Shown here piece after piece: positions 21,535 through 35,342 of a DNA stretch of 64,000 nt. The notes beneath the pieces are model-generated. The model was not told the DNA's origin. It saw only the letters and a list, made by a program, of their open reading frames with translations, and searched no databases. A program made the position numbers and the translations under genes. Source of the DNA: Apodemus sylvaticus (Eukaryota > Chordata > Mammalia > Rodentia > Muridae); contig NC_067473.1 in NCBI RefSeq assembly GCF_947179515.1, positions 72,621,719 to 72,685,718 of the forward strand. Direction: 5' to 3'. Every line of letters begins with the position of its first letter. Position 1 is the stretch's first letter.

Positions 21535-21898
21535 CTTTCACTCGAGTGTGTGTGACTGCTCCCTCCTCCTTTTACTCCTTCCCTTTTGGGGGGCTCATGT
21601 ACGCTCCCCCGGGCACAGAGAGTGCTCCCCTTTAATAAATGAAACTTTATTTTGTCAGAGAAAAGTGTAGAGCAGTTGCCAGCCCCACCCCCCCTCCAGA
21701 CTCCAGGCAATTCCACACTCAGCCTTCCTCAGTTAACCCTGTGGGGTCCAAGCTGGCCTCCGACAGCCGGTAAAGGCAGAGTTGACTGGGTCCAGAGAGG
21801 TGAGAGTTCCGGGTGGCTGGTGGAGTGGTTGAAGGGTTGAGATTGGGGTTGGGGGGGGGGTGCATGGGTGGGGCATGGCGGGTTGGGGGCGATCTCTG

Positions 21899-21917
21899 CA
21901 AGCTCCAGGGGGCGCAG
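21899..21917 (+). promoter_or_regulatory. CTCF-type motif, unit 5
   Basis: Identical 19-base motif, same strand, G-run 10 upstream. Confidence 0.7.
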
Positions 21918-22541
21918 AGTAAGGAGCCGAGAAAGGCAATAGAGGAAATGCGCTTCCAGCTTCCATGGGATTCAGGAGCCGGGGTTGGTTCCAAGCTTCT
22001 TGGTCCTGACTGCCGGGCCATCTCTTTCAGGCATAATGGTGCACAGCAAAAGTATGAGGAAGTGCCTCCTGATGGTCAGTCACCCAGTCCCGTGTGTATC
22101 CCGATGCTTAAGACGTGTTTGCATCGAAGCTCTTTGCAAAGTGCCATATATGACCTCGTTGATAAAGATGGGTCCCTTTAGCCGAGAGGCAATGCTCAAG
22201 GGCCTAGGGCAGCAGTCCTCCACCCGTGGTTCCAGACCCCTCGTGTGGGTGGAAGGATCCTTTCACCGGGGCCACCAACGGCCAACGGAAAAGAGGGATA
22301 TGTGCGTGACCGATCGGAGCAGTGGCAAAGTTACAACACTTAGGAAAGAGGGAGTAAATTGGCTTCAGGTCAGTCGTCGTTACCACAACACGAGGTCACA
22401 GCATTTGGAAGGTCCCTGAGAGCCACCGGGCTAGGGAGAAGGTTTGAGATGGACAAACGGGCCCCGGGGAGTCAGGTATGGCTGGGCCCTGTACATAAGT
22501 TGGCACAGAAGCCACCTGGGTTCTGCGCCATGTGGCCAGTA

Positions 22542-22575
<34 letters not shown>

Positions 22576-22580
<5 letters not shown>

Positions 22581-22978
22581 GTCAGGGTTTCTATTCCTGC
22601 ACAAACATCATGGCCAAGAAGCACGTTGGGGAGGAAAGGGTTTATTCTGCTTACACTTCCACACAGCTGTTCATCACCAAAGGAAGTCAGGACTGGACCT
22701 CAAGCAGGTCAGGATGCAGGAGCTGATGTGAAGGCCGTGGAGGGCATGTTTCTTACTGGCTTGCTTCCCCTGGCTTGCTCAGCCTGCTCTCTTGTCGAAC
22801 CCAAGGATACCAGCCCAGAGATGGGACCACCCACAAGGGGCCCTCCCCCCCTTGAGCACTAATTGAGAAAATGCCCCACAGCTGGGTCTTCCCAGTTGTG
22901 GCGCTACCCCAACTGAAGCTCCTTTCTCTGTGATGACCCCAGCCTGTGTCAAGTTGACACACAAAACCAGCCAGTACA
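22576..22978 (+). mobile_element. Rodent interspersed repeat, unit 5
   Basis: Same 403 bp element at the same offset within the unit. Confidence 0.75.
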
Positions 22979-23494
22979 ACGTGTGACATCTCCATGTAGG
23001 AGGAGGGATTCATTCTACTGACTGAGAAACAGTGTTCAAGGGAAAGAAGGCCTTGGGAGGGAGAGCCTGAGACCAGCTCCATAGTGAGGTTGTGGCTGGG
23101 GTGAGGGGGTGCCTAGGGAGGATCCAAGTGTGGTCAGGCCCTTCAGATCGCACTCACCGGCCACTCACCGGGCTAGGAACTACATCCGTCCCGAGCCTCC
23201 TGGGCAGAGAACAGGCCGACATCCCTTCCCAGGAAGAGACGACCCTGTGCAGGGGGGTGCGGGGGTGGTGTTTAAGGTTCCAGGACTTCCAAGTGCTTAC
23301 CTGGAGGCCCAAAGACCTCAGGCCTCAGGCCCTCTACAGACCCAGACCGGCCTTAGGACTCTGGCCTCCCTTCTGCCCAGGTCTCCTCCTTTGGGCCTTC
23401 CATCTACTCATCATTCATCCACCCACTCATCTACCCACCCGCCCACACCACACCCGCATCCAGCACCATCACCAGCGGCAACAGAAGTAGAAGT

Positions 23495-23541
<47 letters not shown>

Positions 23542-24146
23542 CAGCTTGGGCTGGGTAATGGCCACACCCCACAGACCCCAGCCCAAGCTGACAACTGCCC
23601 AGAATCCTCCAGGCCATGCAGTGCAGGAACACCCAGCAAGGGAAGCAGTGCTGGGCAAGGCTAGTGCAGAAGCTCAGACACACAACTGGCTTCTTCCTCC
23701 TGATCAGAGCATGTCAGCACTGTCAATGAATGTCTCTTGTTGAAAGTCTGAAGGGCAAAAAGAAGCAGAGAAGTCAGGTGAAGATGTTTTGCTGCATGCA
23801 TCATGAGGTAAGCAATCATAAAAGGCCCCGAGTTGATGGGAGCATGGAGCGCTTGTGCAAAGGTGTTGTTTGTGCAAAGTAGGTGAATCGGCGCGCGTTT
23901 GTGTGTAGTGTGTGTGAGTTTTGTTGTTGTTTGTGTTGTTTTGTCAAGAGGATGTCCCTGGCATTGTATGAAGTTGGTGTAGTTAGTGTGTGAAGGGTGT
24001 AAGGTAAGGGTGAGAAGTGAGGGTTGAAGGTAGCTGTGTGTTGTGCTATTGAGCGTGGAGATGAAAAGTGTTAATGTGTTTGTGCGTGTGCGTGTGTGTG
24101 CAGTGGGAAGAGAATAAGGGAGAGGAAAATAAGGGAGAAGAAAAAA

Positions 24147-24234
24147 TGTGTAGCCCAGGCTGGCCTCGAACTCGTGATCCTCCTGCCTCTGCCTCCTTCA
24201 GCAAATCCTACCGGCGTGCGCCACCACAACCGGC
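24147..24234 (-). mobile_element. B1 SINE, unit 5
   Basis: Same truncated B1 at the same offset. Confidence 0.85.
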
Positions 24235-24573
24235 GAGAGCGCCTGGCGAAAAGCACATATTCCAACCTCACCAACCATGACGACACACCAGCCCACAAGC
24301 TCCACCCTTCACACCCGATCCATGCCCAGCGCGCAGAGCCTACCACGTGCTCACAGCGCCCACACTCACAACACACGCCGACACACATACGCCCACACTC
24401 CTCAAACGCTTCCTCCTCACCAACACAAACAACAACACTCCCTACCGACGCCCACAACACTTCAACCAATCTCTCTCTATTCAGCGCTCCAGTGCTGCCT
24501 CGCTACATAGCTCGCTAGCTCGCTCGCTCGCTCACTCACTCACTCACTCACTCACTCACTCACTCGCTCACTC

Positions 24574-25032
24574 ACCGCCTACCTCGCCCGACGCGCCGAC
24601 GCGCGCCCGACCCCTAGCGGTCCCGATGGGAACTGACACCCCGCGACCCGGACCACCCACCGGCGGCGGACACTTGCTGCCACCGCAGCGCCCCGGACGC
24701 CCGCCGCCTGCTCGCTCGCTCAGCAGCCGGCCTCGAGCCTCGAGCCTCGAGCCGCGAGCCGCGAGCGCCTCTCTCTGCTCCGAGATGCTCCTCTTGCTCC
24801 TGCCCTGTCGCCGTCCGGACCCCACTTGGCACGCACACAACCCTCTCGGGGAGCGCTCAGAAAAAGCTGCAAGACTGCTGCCGGCTGCTCGGCGAGCTTG
24901 GCCCGTCCTCGCTGGCGAGTGACCCACGACAGCGAGGCCAAACCCGCCAACTCTGAACGCTAGCTGCCCTTCGTCTCCACCGGCCCCCCAGCCCCCCGCA
25001 CCCCGTTACCGCCTTCCCGGAGCTCAAGCCCT
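24574..25032. promoter_or_regulatory. CpG-island-like segment, unit 5
   Basis: Same CpG-dense sequence at the same offset. Confidence 0.65.
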
Positions 25033-26640
25033 CGCTCACAGTTCTCCACTCCTCCTCCAGCGAGCCCGGAGGGGAGGCTCAGCGGGAGCACCCAGTCCTC
25101 CAACCCAGTGCTCCTCCAACACCCACAGCTCTGCTTTTCCTCTCTCCCCTTTCGGGAAGGCCTGGGCCTCGGGCCCCAACACCGCCCTGACCACAGCCGG
25201 TCTCCAGGGCCAGGAGCCGGCCCCTACCCTTTGACCCACGCAGAGTCCCCCACACTAGGGATCCCACGCCCCGTGCGGGCTGGGGCTGCCCGTGCTAGCC
25301 TTGCAGGAAGACCTGCAAGTGGTGGGCAATGGAGCCTCCTGGAACCCGCCCACCTGCACCCCGGCCCACCGGCCCAAAGGCCCACCGGCCCACCCTTGCT
25401 CTCCGCCGTGGTGGGTGTATCCTGGAGAAGCAGGGCCCCGGGACCTTTGGCCCAGGACGCCTTCTTACTGCTCCTGTGTGCCTGCTCATGCCTCTCTCAT
25501 CGCTAGAACCTCCCCCTACCCCCAGTCCGCCCGTGCTCTGATCAGCGGACAAGGCAAGACACTCAACTGCCTACAGCCTGGTGTGGTTGCTTTCTTTCCC
25601 GGGTGATGGATGGCCGGCTCTGTTGGGCCACAGTCCTGCGGATCAGCACGGACGATGATCCGATCGTCTTTTGAGATACTGATGTACTTTACAAGATGAA
25701 TTCGTGATCTGATGCAATGCCCGATTTGGTCTAAGTCGCTTAGGAAGTTAGTTGGACCTAAATAATTTGGGAGAAGTTAGGGTAGTTGACAGAAAGCCTA
25801 AAGTCGCGATCAAGACTAGAAGGTGCCCCTTCCTCACAGAACAGCACGAGCTGCATCCTCGAGAGAAGGAATACAGTGAGCTTTCAGGCCTCATGAGCAC
25901 ATAACCGGAGCAGCAAGAAAATTAGGCCTGGGACAACAAGTTCGTGCTCAAAGAGAACATCCATAGGTTCAAGGTTGTGCCTGACTTCCTGAATCTTATG
26001 ATCTAAAGCCTGTGGCCCGTAGGAGTCGGCGTGCAGCGCGAAGAGACGCGCCTAGGAAGAAAGAGTAAATCCTTCTACCACTCGAGTGTCCAGTGTCGGG
26101 ATAGAGGATGGGTGATTAGCCAGAGGACCTGAACAACAAGACTTCCACAAAAGAAAAGACCGCAGGACAGACGATCATCTGTCTCCTGCTGACTACAAAT
26201 TGTCAGCAGCTAAGACCAGAAAAACAAAACAAACAAAACAAAACAAAACAAAACTTCTTAAAATAGGAGCCGCTGTTAAACTTTATTCATCCGTTATAAG
26301 AGAATTATGGCTTTGGAGTTAATTCCGACTTGTGGAGAGAATGACGGATGGGAAATGTTTGGTTGTGTTTGAGTGTCAAAACTATGCAATCAATAATCCC
26401 GGTGGAATTTCCTTCTGTGTAGTGATTTTCTTCAGGTGTTCAAAGAGTATGTTTCTGTGGTGATAGATTTTAGAGACTACGTGATGACTTGTGGCGAGGA
26501 GGTCAACTTTTTCATACACGGAGAGCGTGCTGCTGTCTCAGGTGGTATAAAAAGGCTGAGAGACAAAATAATCTTCTTGGAGCCAGCTCCTGAGATTTTG
26601 CTCCACCCACCAAATGTGTACAGAGACGGAGAAAGAGAGA

Positions 26641-26691
<51 letters not shown>

Positions 26692-27055
26692 CTTTCACTC
26701 GAGTGTGTGTGACTGCTCCCTCCTCCTTTTACTCCTTCCCTTTTGGGGGGCTCATGTACGCTCCCCCGGGCACAGAGAGTGCTCCCCTTTAATAAATGAA
26801 ACTTTATTTTGTCAGAGAAAAGTGTAGAGCAGTTGCCAGCCCCACCCCCCCTCCAGACTCCAGGCAATTCCACACTCAGCCTTCCTCAGTTAACCCTGTG
26901 GGGTCCAAGCTGGCCTCCGACAGCCGGTAAAGGCAGAGTTGACTGGGTCCAGAGAGGTGAGAGTTCCGGGTGGCTGGTGGAGTGGTTGAAGGGTTGAGAT
27001 TGGGGTTGGGGGGGGGGTGCATGGGTGGGGCATGGCGGGTTGGGGGCGATCTCTG

Positions 27056-27074
27056 CAAGCTCCAGGGGGCGCAG
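27056..27074 (+). promoter_or_regulatory. CTCF-type motif, unit 6
   Basis: Identical 19-base motif, same strand, G-run 10 upstream. Confidence 0.7.
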
Positions 27075-27698
27075 AGTAAGGAGCCGAGAAAGGCAATAGA
27101 GGAAATGCGCTTCCAGCTTCCATGGGATTCAGGAGCCGGGGTTGGTTCCAAGCTTCTTGGTCCTGACTGCCGGGCCATCTCTTTCAGGCATAATGGTGCA
27201 CAGCAAAAGTATGAGGAAGTGCCTCCTGATGGTCAGTCACCCAGTCCCGTGTGTATCCCGATGCTTAAGACGTGTTTGCATCGAAGCTCTTTGCAAAGTG
27301 CCATATATGACCTCGTTGATAAAGATGGGTCCCTTTAGCCGAGAGGCAATGCTCAAGGGCCTAGGGCAGCAGTCCTCCACCCGTGGTTCCAGACCCCTCG
27401 TGTGGGTGGAAGGATCCTTTCACCGGGGCCACCAACGGCCAACGGAAAAGAGGGATATGTGCGTGACCGATCGGAGCAGTGGCAAAGTTACAACACTTAG
27501 GAAAGAGGGAGTAAATTGGCTTCAGGTCAGTCGTCGTTACCACAACACGAGGTCACAGCATTTGGAAGGTCCCTGAGAGCCACCGGGCTAGGGAGAAGGT
27601 TTGAGATGGACAAACGGGCCCCGGGGAGTCAGGTATGGCTGGGCCCTGTACATAAGTTGGCACAGAAGCCACCTGGGTTCTGCGCCATGTGGCCAGTA

Positions 27699-27734
<36 letters not shown>

Positions 27735-27739
<5 letters not shown>

Positions 27740-28137
27740 GTCAGGGTTTCTATTCCTGCACAAACATCATGGCCAAGAAGCACGTTGGGGAGGAAAGGGT
27801 TTATTCTGCTTACACTTCCACACAGCTGTTCATCACCAAAGGAAGTCAGGACTGGACCTCAAGCAGGTCAGGATGCAGGAGCTGATGTGAAGGCCGTGGA
27901 GGGCATGTTTCTTACTGGCTTGCTTCCCCTGGCTTGCTCAGCCTGCTCTCTTGTCGAACCCAAGGATACCAGCCCAGAGATGGGACCACCCACAAGGGGC
28001 CCTCCCCCCCTTGAGCACTAATTGAGAAAATGCCCCACAGCTGGGTCTTCCCAGTTGTGGCGCTACCCCAACTGAAGCTCCTTTCTCTGTGATGACCCCA
28101 GCCTGTGTCAAGTTGACACACAAAACCAGCCAGTACA
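27735..28137 (+). mobile_element. Rodent interspersed repeat, unit 6
   Basis: Same 403 bp element at the same offset within the unit. Confidence 0.75.
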
Positions 28138-28653
28138 ACGTGTGACATCTCCATGTAGGAGGAGGGATTCATTCTACTGACTGAGAAACAGTGTTCAAGG
28201 GAAAGAAGGCCTTGGGAGGGAGAGCCTGAGACCAGCTCCATAGTGAGGTTGTGGCTGGGGTGAGGGGGTGCCTAGGGAGGATCCAAGTGTGGTCAGGCCC
28301 TTCAGATCGCACTCACCGGCCACTCACCGGGCTAGGAACTACATCCGTCCCGAGCCTCCTGGGCAGAGAACAGGCCGACATCCCTTCCCAGGAAGAGACG
28401 ACCCTGTGCAGGGGGGTGCGGGGGTGGTGTTTAAGGTTCCAGGACTTCCAAGTGCTTACCTGGAGGCCCAAAGACCTCAGGCCTCAGGCCCTCTACAGAC
28501 CCAGACCGGCCTTAGGACTCTGGCCTCCCTTCTGCCCAGGTCTCCTCCTTTGGGCCTTCCATCTACTCATCATTCATCCACCCACTCATCTACCCACCCG
28601 CCCACACCACACCCGCATCCAGCACCATCACCAGCGGCAACAGAAGTAGAAGT

Positions 28654-28703
<50 letters not shown>

Positions 28704-29308
28704 CAGCTTGGGCTGGGTAATGGCCACACCCCACAGACCCCAGCCCAAGCTGACAACTGCCCAGAATCCTCCAGGCCATGCAGTGCAGGAACACCCAGCA
28801 AGGGAAGCAGTGCTGGGCAAGGCTAGTGCAGAAGCTCAGACACACAACTGGCTTCTTCCTCCTGATCAGAGCATGTCAGCACTGTCAATGAATGTCTCTT
28901 GTTGAAAGTCTGAAGGGCAAAAAGAAGCAGAGAAGTCAGGTGAAGATGTTTTGCTGCATGCATCATGAGGTAAGCAATCATAAAAGGCCCCGAGTTGATG
29001 GGAGCATGGAGCGCTTGTGCAAAGGTGTTGTTTTTGCAAAGTAGGTGAATCGGTGCGCGTTTGTGTGTAGTGTGTGTGAGTTTTGTTGTTGTTTGTGTTG
29101 TTTTGTCAAGAGGATGTCCCTGGCATTGTATGAAGTTGGTGTAGTTAGTGTGTGAAGGGTGTAAGGTAAGGGTGAGAAGTGAGGGTTGAAGGTAGCTGTG
29201 TGTTGTGCTATTGAGCGTGGAGATGAAAAGTGTTAATGTGTTTGTGCGTGTGCGTGTGTGTGCAGTGGGAAGAGAATAAGGGAGAGGAAAATAAGGGAGA
29301 AGAAAAAA

Positions 29309-29396
29309 TGTGTAGCCCAGGCTGGCCTCGAACTCGTGATCCTCCTGCCTCTGCCTCCTTCAGCAAATCCTACCGGCGTGCGCCACCACAACCGGC
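29309..29396 (-). mobile_element. B1 SINE, unit 6
   Basis: Same truncated B1 at the same offset. Confidence 0.85.
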
Positions 29397-29735
29397 GAGA
29401 GCGCCTGGCGAAAAGCACATATTCCAACCTCACCAACCATGACGACACACCAGCCCACAAGCTCCACCCTTCACACCCGATCCATGCCCAGCGCGCAGAG
29501 CCTACCACGTGCTCACAGCGCCCACACTCACAACACACGCCGACACACATACGCCCACACTCCTCAAACGCTTCCTCCTCACCAACACAAACAACAACAC
29601 TCCCTACCGACGCCCACAACACTTCAACCAATCTCTCTCTATTCAGCGCTCCAGCGCTGCCTCGCTACATAGCTCGCTAGCTCGCTCGCTCGCTCACTCA
29701 CTCACTCACTCACTCACTCACTCACTCGCTCACTC

Positions 29736-30194
29736 ACCGCCTACCTCGCCCGACGCGCCGACGCGCGCCCGACCCCTAGCGGTCCCGATGGGAACTGACA
29801 CCCCGCGACCCGGACCACCCACCGGCGGCGGACACTTGCTGCCACCGCAGCGCCCCGGACGCCCGCCGCCTGCTCGCTCGCTCAGCAGCCGGCCTCGAGC
29901 CTCGAGCCTCGAGCCGCGAGCCGCGAGCGCCTCTCTCTGCTCCGAGATGCTCCTCTTGCTCCTGCCCTGTCGCCGTCCGGACCCCACTTGGCACGCACAC
30001 AACCCTCTCGGGGAGCGCTCAGAAAAAGCTGCAAGACTGCTGCCGGCTGCTCGGCGAGCTTGGCCCGTCCTCGCTGGCGAGTGACCCACGACAGCGAGGC
30101 CAAACCCGCCAACTCTGAACGCTAGCTGCCCTTCGTCTCCACCGGCCCCCCAGCCCCCCGCACCCCGTTACCGCCTTCCCGGAGCTCAAGCCCT
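29736..30194. promoter_or_regulatory. CpG-island-like segment, unit 6
   Basis: Same CpG-dense sequence at the same offset. Confidence 0.65.
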
Positions 30195-31804
30195 CGCTCA
30201 CAGTTCTCCACTCCTCCTCCAGCGAGCCCGGAGGGGAGGCTCAGCGGGAGCACCCAGTCCTCCAACCCAGTGCTCCTCCAACACCCACAGCTCTGCTTTT
30301 CCTCTCTCCCCTTTCGGGAAGGCCTGGGCCTCGGGCCCCAACACCGCCCTGACCACAGCCGGTCTCCAGGGCCAGGAGCCGGCCCCTACCCTTTGACCCA
30401 CGCAGAGTCCCCCACACTAGGGATCCCACGCCCCGTGCGGGCTGGGGCTGCCCGTGCTAGCCTTGCAGGAAGACCTGCAAGTGGTGGGCAATGGAGCCTC
30501 CTGGAACCCGCCCACCTGCACCCCGGCCCACCGGCCCAAAGGCCCACCGGCCCACCCTTGCTCTCCGCCGTGGTGGGTGTATCCTGGAGAAGCAGGGCCC
30601 CGGGACCTTTGGCCCAGGACGCCTTCTTACTGCTCCTGTGTGCCTGCTCATGCCTCTCTCATCGCTAGAACCTCCCCCTCCCCCCAGTCCGCCCGTGCTC
30701 TGATCAGCGGACAAGGCAAGACACTCAACTGCCTACAGCCTGGTGTGGTTGCTTTCTTTCCCGGGTGATGGATGGCCGGCTCTGTTGGGCCACAGTCCTG
30801 CGGATCAGCACGGACGATGATCCGATCGTCTTTTGAGATACTGATGTACTTTACAAGATGAATTCGTGATCTGATGCAATGCCCGATTTGGTCTAAGTCG
30901 CTTAGGAAGTTAGTTGGACCTAAATAATTTGGGAGAAGTTAGGGTAGTTGACAGAAAGCCTAAAGTCGCGATCAAGACTAGAAGGTGCCCCTTCCTCACA
31001 GAACAGCACGAGCTGCATCCTCGAGAGAAGGAATACAGTGAGCTTTCAGGCCTCATGAGCACATAACCGGAGCAGCAAGAAAATTAGGCCTGGGACAACA
31101 AGTTCGTGCTCAAAGAGAACATCCATAGGTTCAAGGTTGTGCCTGACTTCCTGAATCTTATGATCTAAAGCCTGTGGCCCGTAGGAGTCGGCGTGCAGCG
31201 CGAAGAGACGCGCCTAGGAAGAAAGAGTAAATCCTTCTACCACTCGAGTGTCCAGTGTCGGGATAGAGGATGGGTGATTAGCCAGAGGACCTGAACAACA
31301 AGACTTCCACAAAAGAAAAGACCGCAGGACAGACGATCATCTGTCTCCTGCTGACTACAAATTGTCAGCAGCTAAGACCAGAAAAACAAAACAAACAAAA
31401 CAAAACAAAACAAAACTTCTTAAAATAGGAGCCGCTGGCTTAAACTTTATTCATCCGTTATAAGAGAATTATGGCTTTGGAGTTAATTCCGACTTGTGGA
31501 GAGAATGACGGATGGGAAATGTTTGGTTGTGTTTGAGTGTCAAAACTATGCAATCAATAATCCCGGTGGAATTTCCTTCTGTGTAGTGATTTTCTTCAGG
31601 TGTTCAAAGAGTATGTTTCTGTGGTGATAGATTTTAGAGACTACGTGATGACTTGTGGCGAGGAGGTCAACTTTTTCATACACGGAGAGCGTGCTGCTGT
31701 CTCAGGTGGTATAAAAAGGCTGAGAGACAAAATAATCTTCTTGGAGCCAGCTCCTGAGATTTTGCTCCACCCACCAAATGTGTACAGAGACGGAGAAAGA
31801 GAGA

Positions 31805-31845
<41 letters not shown>

Positions 31846-32208
31846 CTTTCACTCGAGTGTGTGTGACTGCTCCCTCCTCCTTTTACTCCTTCCCTTTTGG
31901 GGGGCTCATGTACGCTCCCCCGGGCACAGAGAGTGCTCCCCTTTAATAAATGAAACTTTATTTTGTCAGAGAAAAGTGTAGAGCAGTTGCCAGCCCCACC
32001 CCCCCTCCAGACTCCAGGCAATTCCACACTCAGCCTTCCTCAGTTAACCCTGTGGGGTCCAAGCTGGCCTCCGACAGCCGGTAAAGGCAGAGTTGACTGG
32101 GTCCAGAGAGGTGAGAGTTCCGGGTGGCTGGTGGAGTGGTTGAAGGGTTGAGATTGGGGTTGGGGGGGGGTGCATGGGTGGGGCATGGCGGGTTGGGGGC
32201 GATCTCTG

Positions 32209-32227
32209 CAAGCTCCAGGGGGCGCAG
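32209..32227 (+). promoter_or_regulatory. CTCF-type motif, unit 7
   Basis: Identical 19-base motif, same strand, G-run 9 upstream. Confidence 0.7.
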
Positions 32228-32851
32228 AGTAAGGAGCCGAGAAAGGCAATAGAGGAAATGCGCTTCCAGCTTCCATGGGATTCAGGAGCCGGGGTTGGTT
32301 CCAAGCTTCTTGGTCCTGACTGCCGGGCCATCTCTTTCAGGCATAATGGTGCACAGCAAAAGTATGAGGAAGTGCCTCCTGATGGTCAGTCACCCAGTCC
32401 CGTGTGTATCCCGATGCTTAAGACGTGTTTGCATCGAAGCTCTTTGCAAAGTGCCATATATGACCTCGTTGATAAAGATGGGTCCCTTTAGCCGAGAGGC
32501 AATGCTCAAGGGCCTAGGGCAGCAGTCCTCCACCCGTGGTTCCAGACCCCTCGTGTGGGTGGAAGGATCCTTTCACCGGGGCCACCAACGGCCAACGGAA
32601 AAGAGGGATATGTGCGTGACCGATCGGAGCAGTGGCAAAGTTACAACACTTAGGAAAGAGGGAGTAAATTGGCTTCAGGTCAGTCGTCGTTACCACAACA
32701 CGAGGTCACAGCATTTGGAAGGTCCCTGAGAGCCACCGGGCTAGGGAGAAGGTTTGAGATGGACAAACGGGCCCCGGGGAGTCAGGTATGGCTGGGCCCT
32801 GTACATAAGTTGGCACAGAAGCCACCTGGGTTCTGCGCCATGTGGCCAGTA

Positions 32852-32885
<34 letters not shown>

Positions 32886-32890
<5 letters not shown>

Positions 32891-33288
32891 GTCAGGGTTT
32901 CTATTCCTGCACAAACATCATGGCCAAGAAGCACGTTGGGGAGGAAAGGGTTTATTCTGCTTACACTTCCACACAGCTGTTCATCACCAAAGGAAGTCAG
33001 GACTGGACCTCAAGCAGGTCAGGATGCAGGAGCTGATGTGAAGGCCGTGGAGGGCATGTTTCTTACTGGCTTGCTTCCCCTGGCTTGCTCAGCCTGCTCT
33101 CTTGTCGAACCCAAGGATACCAGCCCAGAGATGGGACCACCCACAAGGGGCCCTCCCCCCCTTGAGCACTAATTGAGAAAATGCCCCACAGCTGGGTCTT
33201 CCCAGTTGTGGCGCTACCCCAACTGAAGCTCCTTTCTCTGTGATGACCCCAGCCTGTGTCAAGTTGACACACAAAACCAGCCAGTACA
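32886..33288 (+). mobile_element. Rodent interspersed repeat, unit 7
   Basis: Same 403 bp element at the same offset within the unit. Confidence 0.75.
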
Positions 33289-33804
33289 ACGTGTGACATC
33301 TCCATGTAGGAGGAGGGATTCATTCTACTGACTGAGAAACAGTGTTCAAGGGAAAGAAGGCCTTGGGAGGGAGAGCCTGAGACCAGCTCCATAGTGAGGT
33401 TGTGGCTGGGGTGAGGGGGTGCCTAGGGAGGATCCAAGTGTGGTCAGGCCCTTCAGATCGCACTCACCGGCCACTCACCGGGCTAGGAACTACATCCGTC
33501 CCGAGCCTCCTGGGCAGAGAACAGGCCGACATCCCTTCCCAGGAAGAGACGACCCTGTGCAGGGGGGTGCGCGGGTGGTGTTTAAGGTTCCAGGACTTCC
33601 AAGTGCTTACCTGGAGGCCCAAAGACCTCAGGCCTCAGGCCCTCTACAGACCCAGACCGGCCTTAGGACTCTGGCCTCCCTTCTGCCCAGGTCTCCTCCT
33701 TTGGGCCTTCCATCTACTCATCATTCATCCACCCACTCATCTACCCACCCGCCCACACCACACCCGCATCCAGCACCATCACCAGCGGCAACAGAAGTAG
33801 AAGT

Positions 33805-33851
<47 letters not shown>

Positions 33852-34456
33852 CAGCTTGGGCTGGGTAATGGCCACACCCCACAGACCCCAGCCCAAGCTG
33901 ACAACTGCCCAGAATCCTCCAGGCCATGCAGTGCAGGAACACCCAGCAAGGGAAGCAGTGCTGGGCAAGGCTAGTGCAGAAGCTCAGACACACAACTGGC
34001 TTCTTCCTCCTGATCAGAGCATGTCAGCACTGTCAATGAATGTCTCTTGTTGAAAGTCTGAAGGGCAAAAAGAAGCAGAGAAGTCAGGTGAAGATGTTTT
34101 GCTGCATGCATCATGAGGTAAGCAATCATAAAAGGCCCCGAGTTGATGGGAGCATGGAGCGCTTGTGCAAAGGTGTTGTTTGTGCAAAGTAGGTGAATCG
34201 GCGCGCGTTTGTGTGTAGTGTGTGTGAGTTTTGTTGTTGTTTGTGTTGTTTTGTCAAGAGGATGTCCCTGGCATTGTATGAAGTTGGTGTAGTTAGTGTG
34301 TGAAGGGTGTAAGGTAAGGGTGAGAAGTGAGGGTTGAAGGTAGCTGTGTGTTGTGCTATTGAGCGTGGAGATGAAAAGTGTTAATGTGTTTGTGCGTGTG
34401 CGTGTGTGTGCAGTGGGAAGAGAATAAGGGAGAGGAAAATAAGGGAGAAGAAAAAA

Positions 34457-34544
34457 TGTGTAGCCCAGGCTGGCCTCGAACTCGTGATCCTCCTGCCTCT
34501 GCCTCCTTCAGCAAATCCTACCGGCGTGCGCCACCACAACCGGC
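34457..34544 (-). mobile_element. B1 SINE, unit 7
   Basis: Same truncated B1 at the same offset. Confidence 0.85.
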
Positions 34545-34883
34545 GAGAGCGCCTGGCGAAAAGCACATATTCCAACCTCACCAACCATGACGACACACCA
34601 GCCCACAAGCTCCACCCTTCACACCCGATCCATGCCCAGCGCGCAGAGCCTACCACGTGCTCACAGCGCCCACACTCACAACACACGCCGACACACATAC
34701 GCCCACACTCCTCAAACGCTTCCTCCTCACCAACACAAACAACAACACTCCCTACCGACGCCCACAACACTTCAACCAATCTCTCTCTATTCAGCGCTCC
34801 AGTGCTGCCTCGCTACATAGCTCGCTAGCTCGCTCGCTCGCTCACTCACTCACTCACTCACTCACTCACTCACTCGCTCACTC

Positions 34884-35342
34884 ACCGCCTACCTCGCCCG
34901 ACGCGCCGACGCGCGCCCGACCCCTAGCGGTCCCGATGGGAACTGACACCCCGCGACCCGGACCACCCACCGGCGGCGGACACTTGCTGCCACCGCAGCG
35001 CCCCGGACGCCCGCCGCCTGCTCGCTCGCTCAGCAGCCGGCCTCGAGCCTCGAGCCTCGAGCCGCGAGCCGCGAGCGCCTCTCTCTGCTCCGAGATGCTC
35101 CTCTTGCTCCTGCCCTGTCGCCGTCCGGACCCCACTTGGCACGCACACAACCCTCTCGGGGAGCGCTCAGAAAAAGCTGCAAGACTGCTGCCGGCTGCTC
35201 GGCGAGCTTGGCCCGTCCTCGCTGGCGAGTGACCCACGACAGCGAGGCCAAACCCGCCAACTCTGAACGCTAGCTGCCCTTCGTCTCCACCGGCCCCCCA
35301 GCCCCCCGCACCCCGTTACCGCCTTCCCGGAGCTCAAGCCCT
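34884..35342. promoter_or_regulatory. CpG-island-like segment, unit 7
   Basis: Same CpG-dense sequence at the same offset. Confidence 0.65.

Larger units (their letters stand above)
20662..25821 (+). repeat. Macrosatellite unit 5 (5160 bp)
   Basis: Complete tandem copy. It shares the GAGGAGAG form of the GA tract with unit 4. It shares CCAGTGCTGCC and the CCCCCTACCCCC variant (near 25518) with unit 7, two units away. Repeat counts: G-run 10, GT 17, CAG 14, CACT 8. Confidence 0.98.
25822..30983 (+). repeat. Macrosatellite unit 6 (5162 bp)
   Basis: Complete tandem copy with a private 2 bp deletion near 26276 (GCCGCTGTTAAAC where the others read GCCGCTGGCTTAAAC). It has the T/T haplotype at 29034 and 29054. 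Repeat counts: G-run 10, GT 18, CAG 15, CACT 8. Confidence 0.98.
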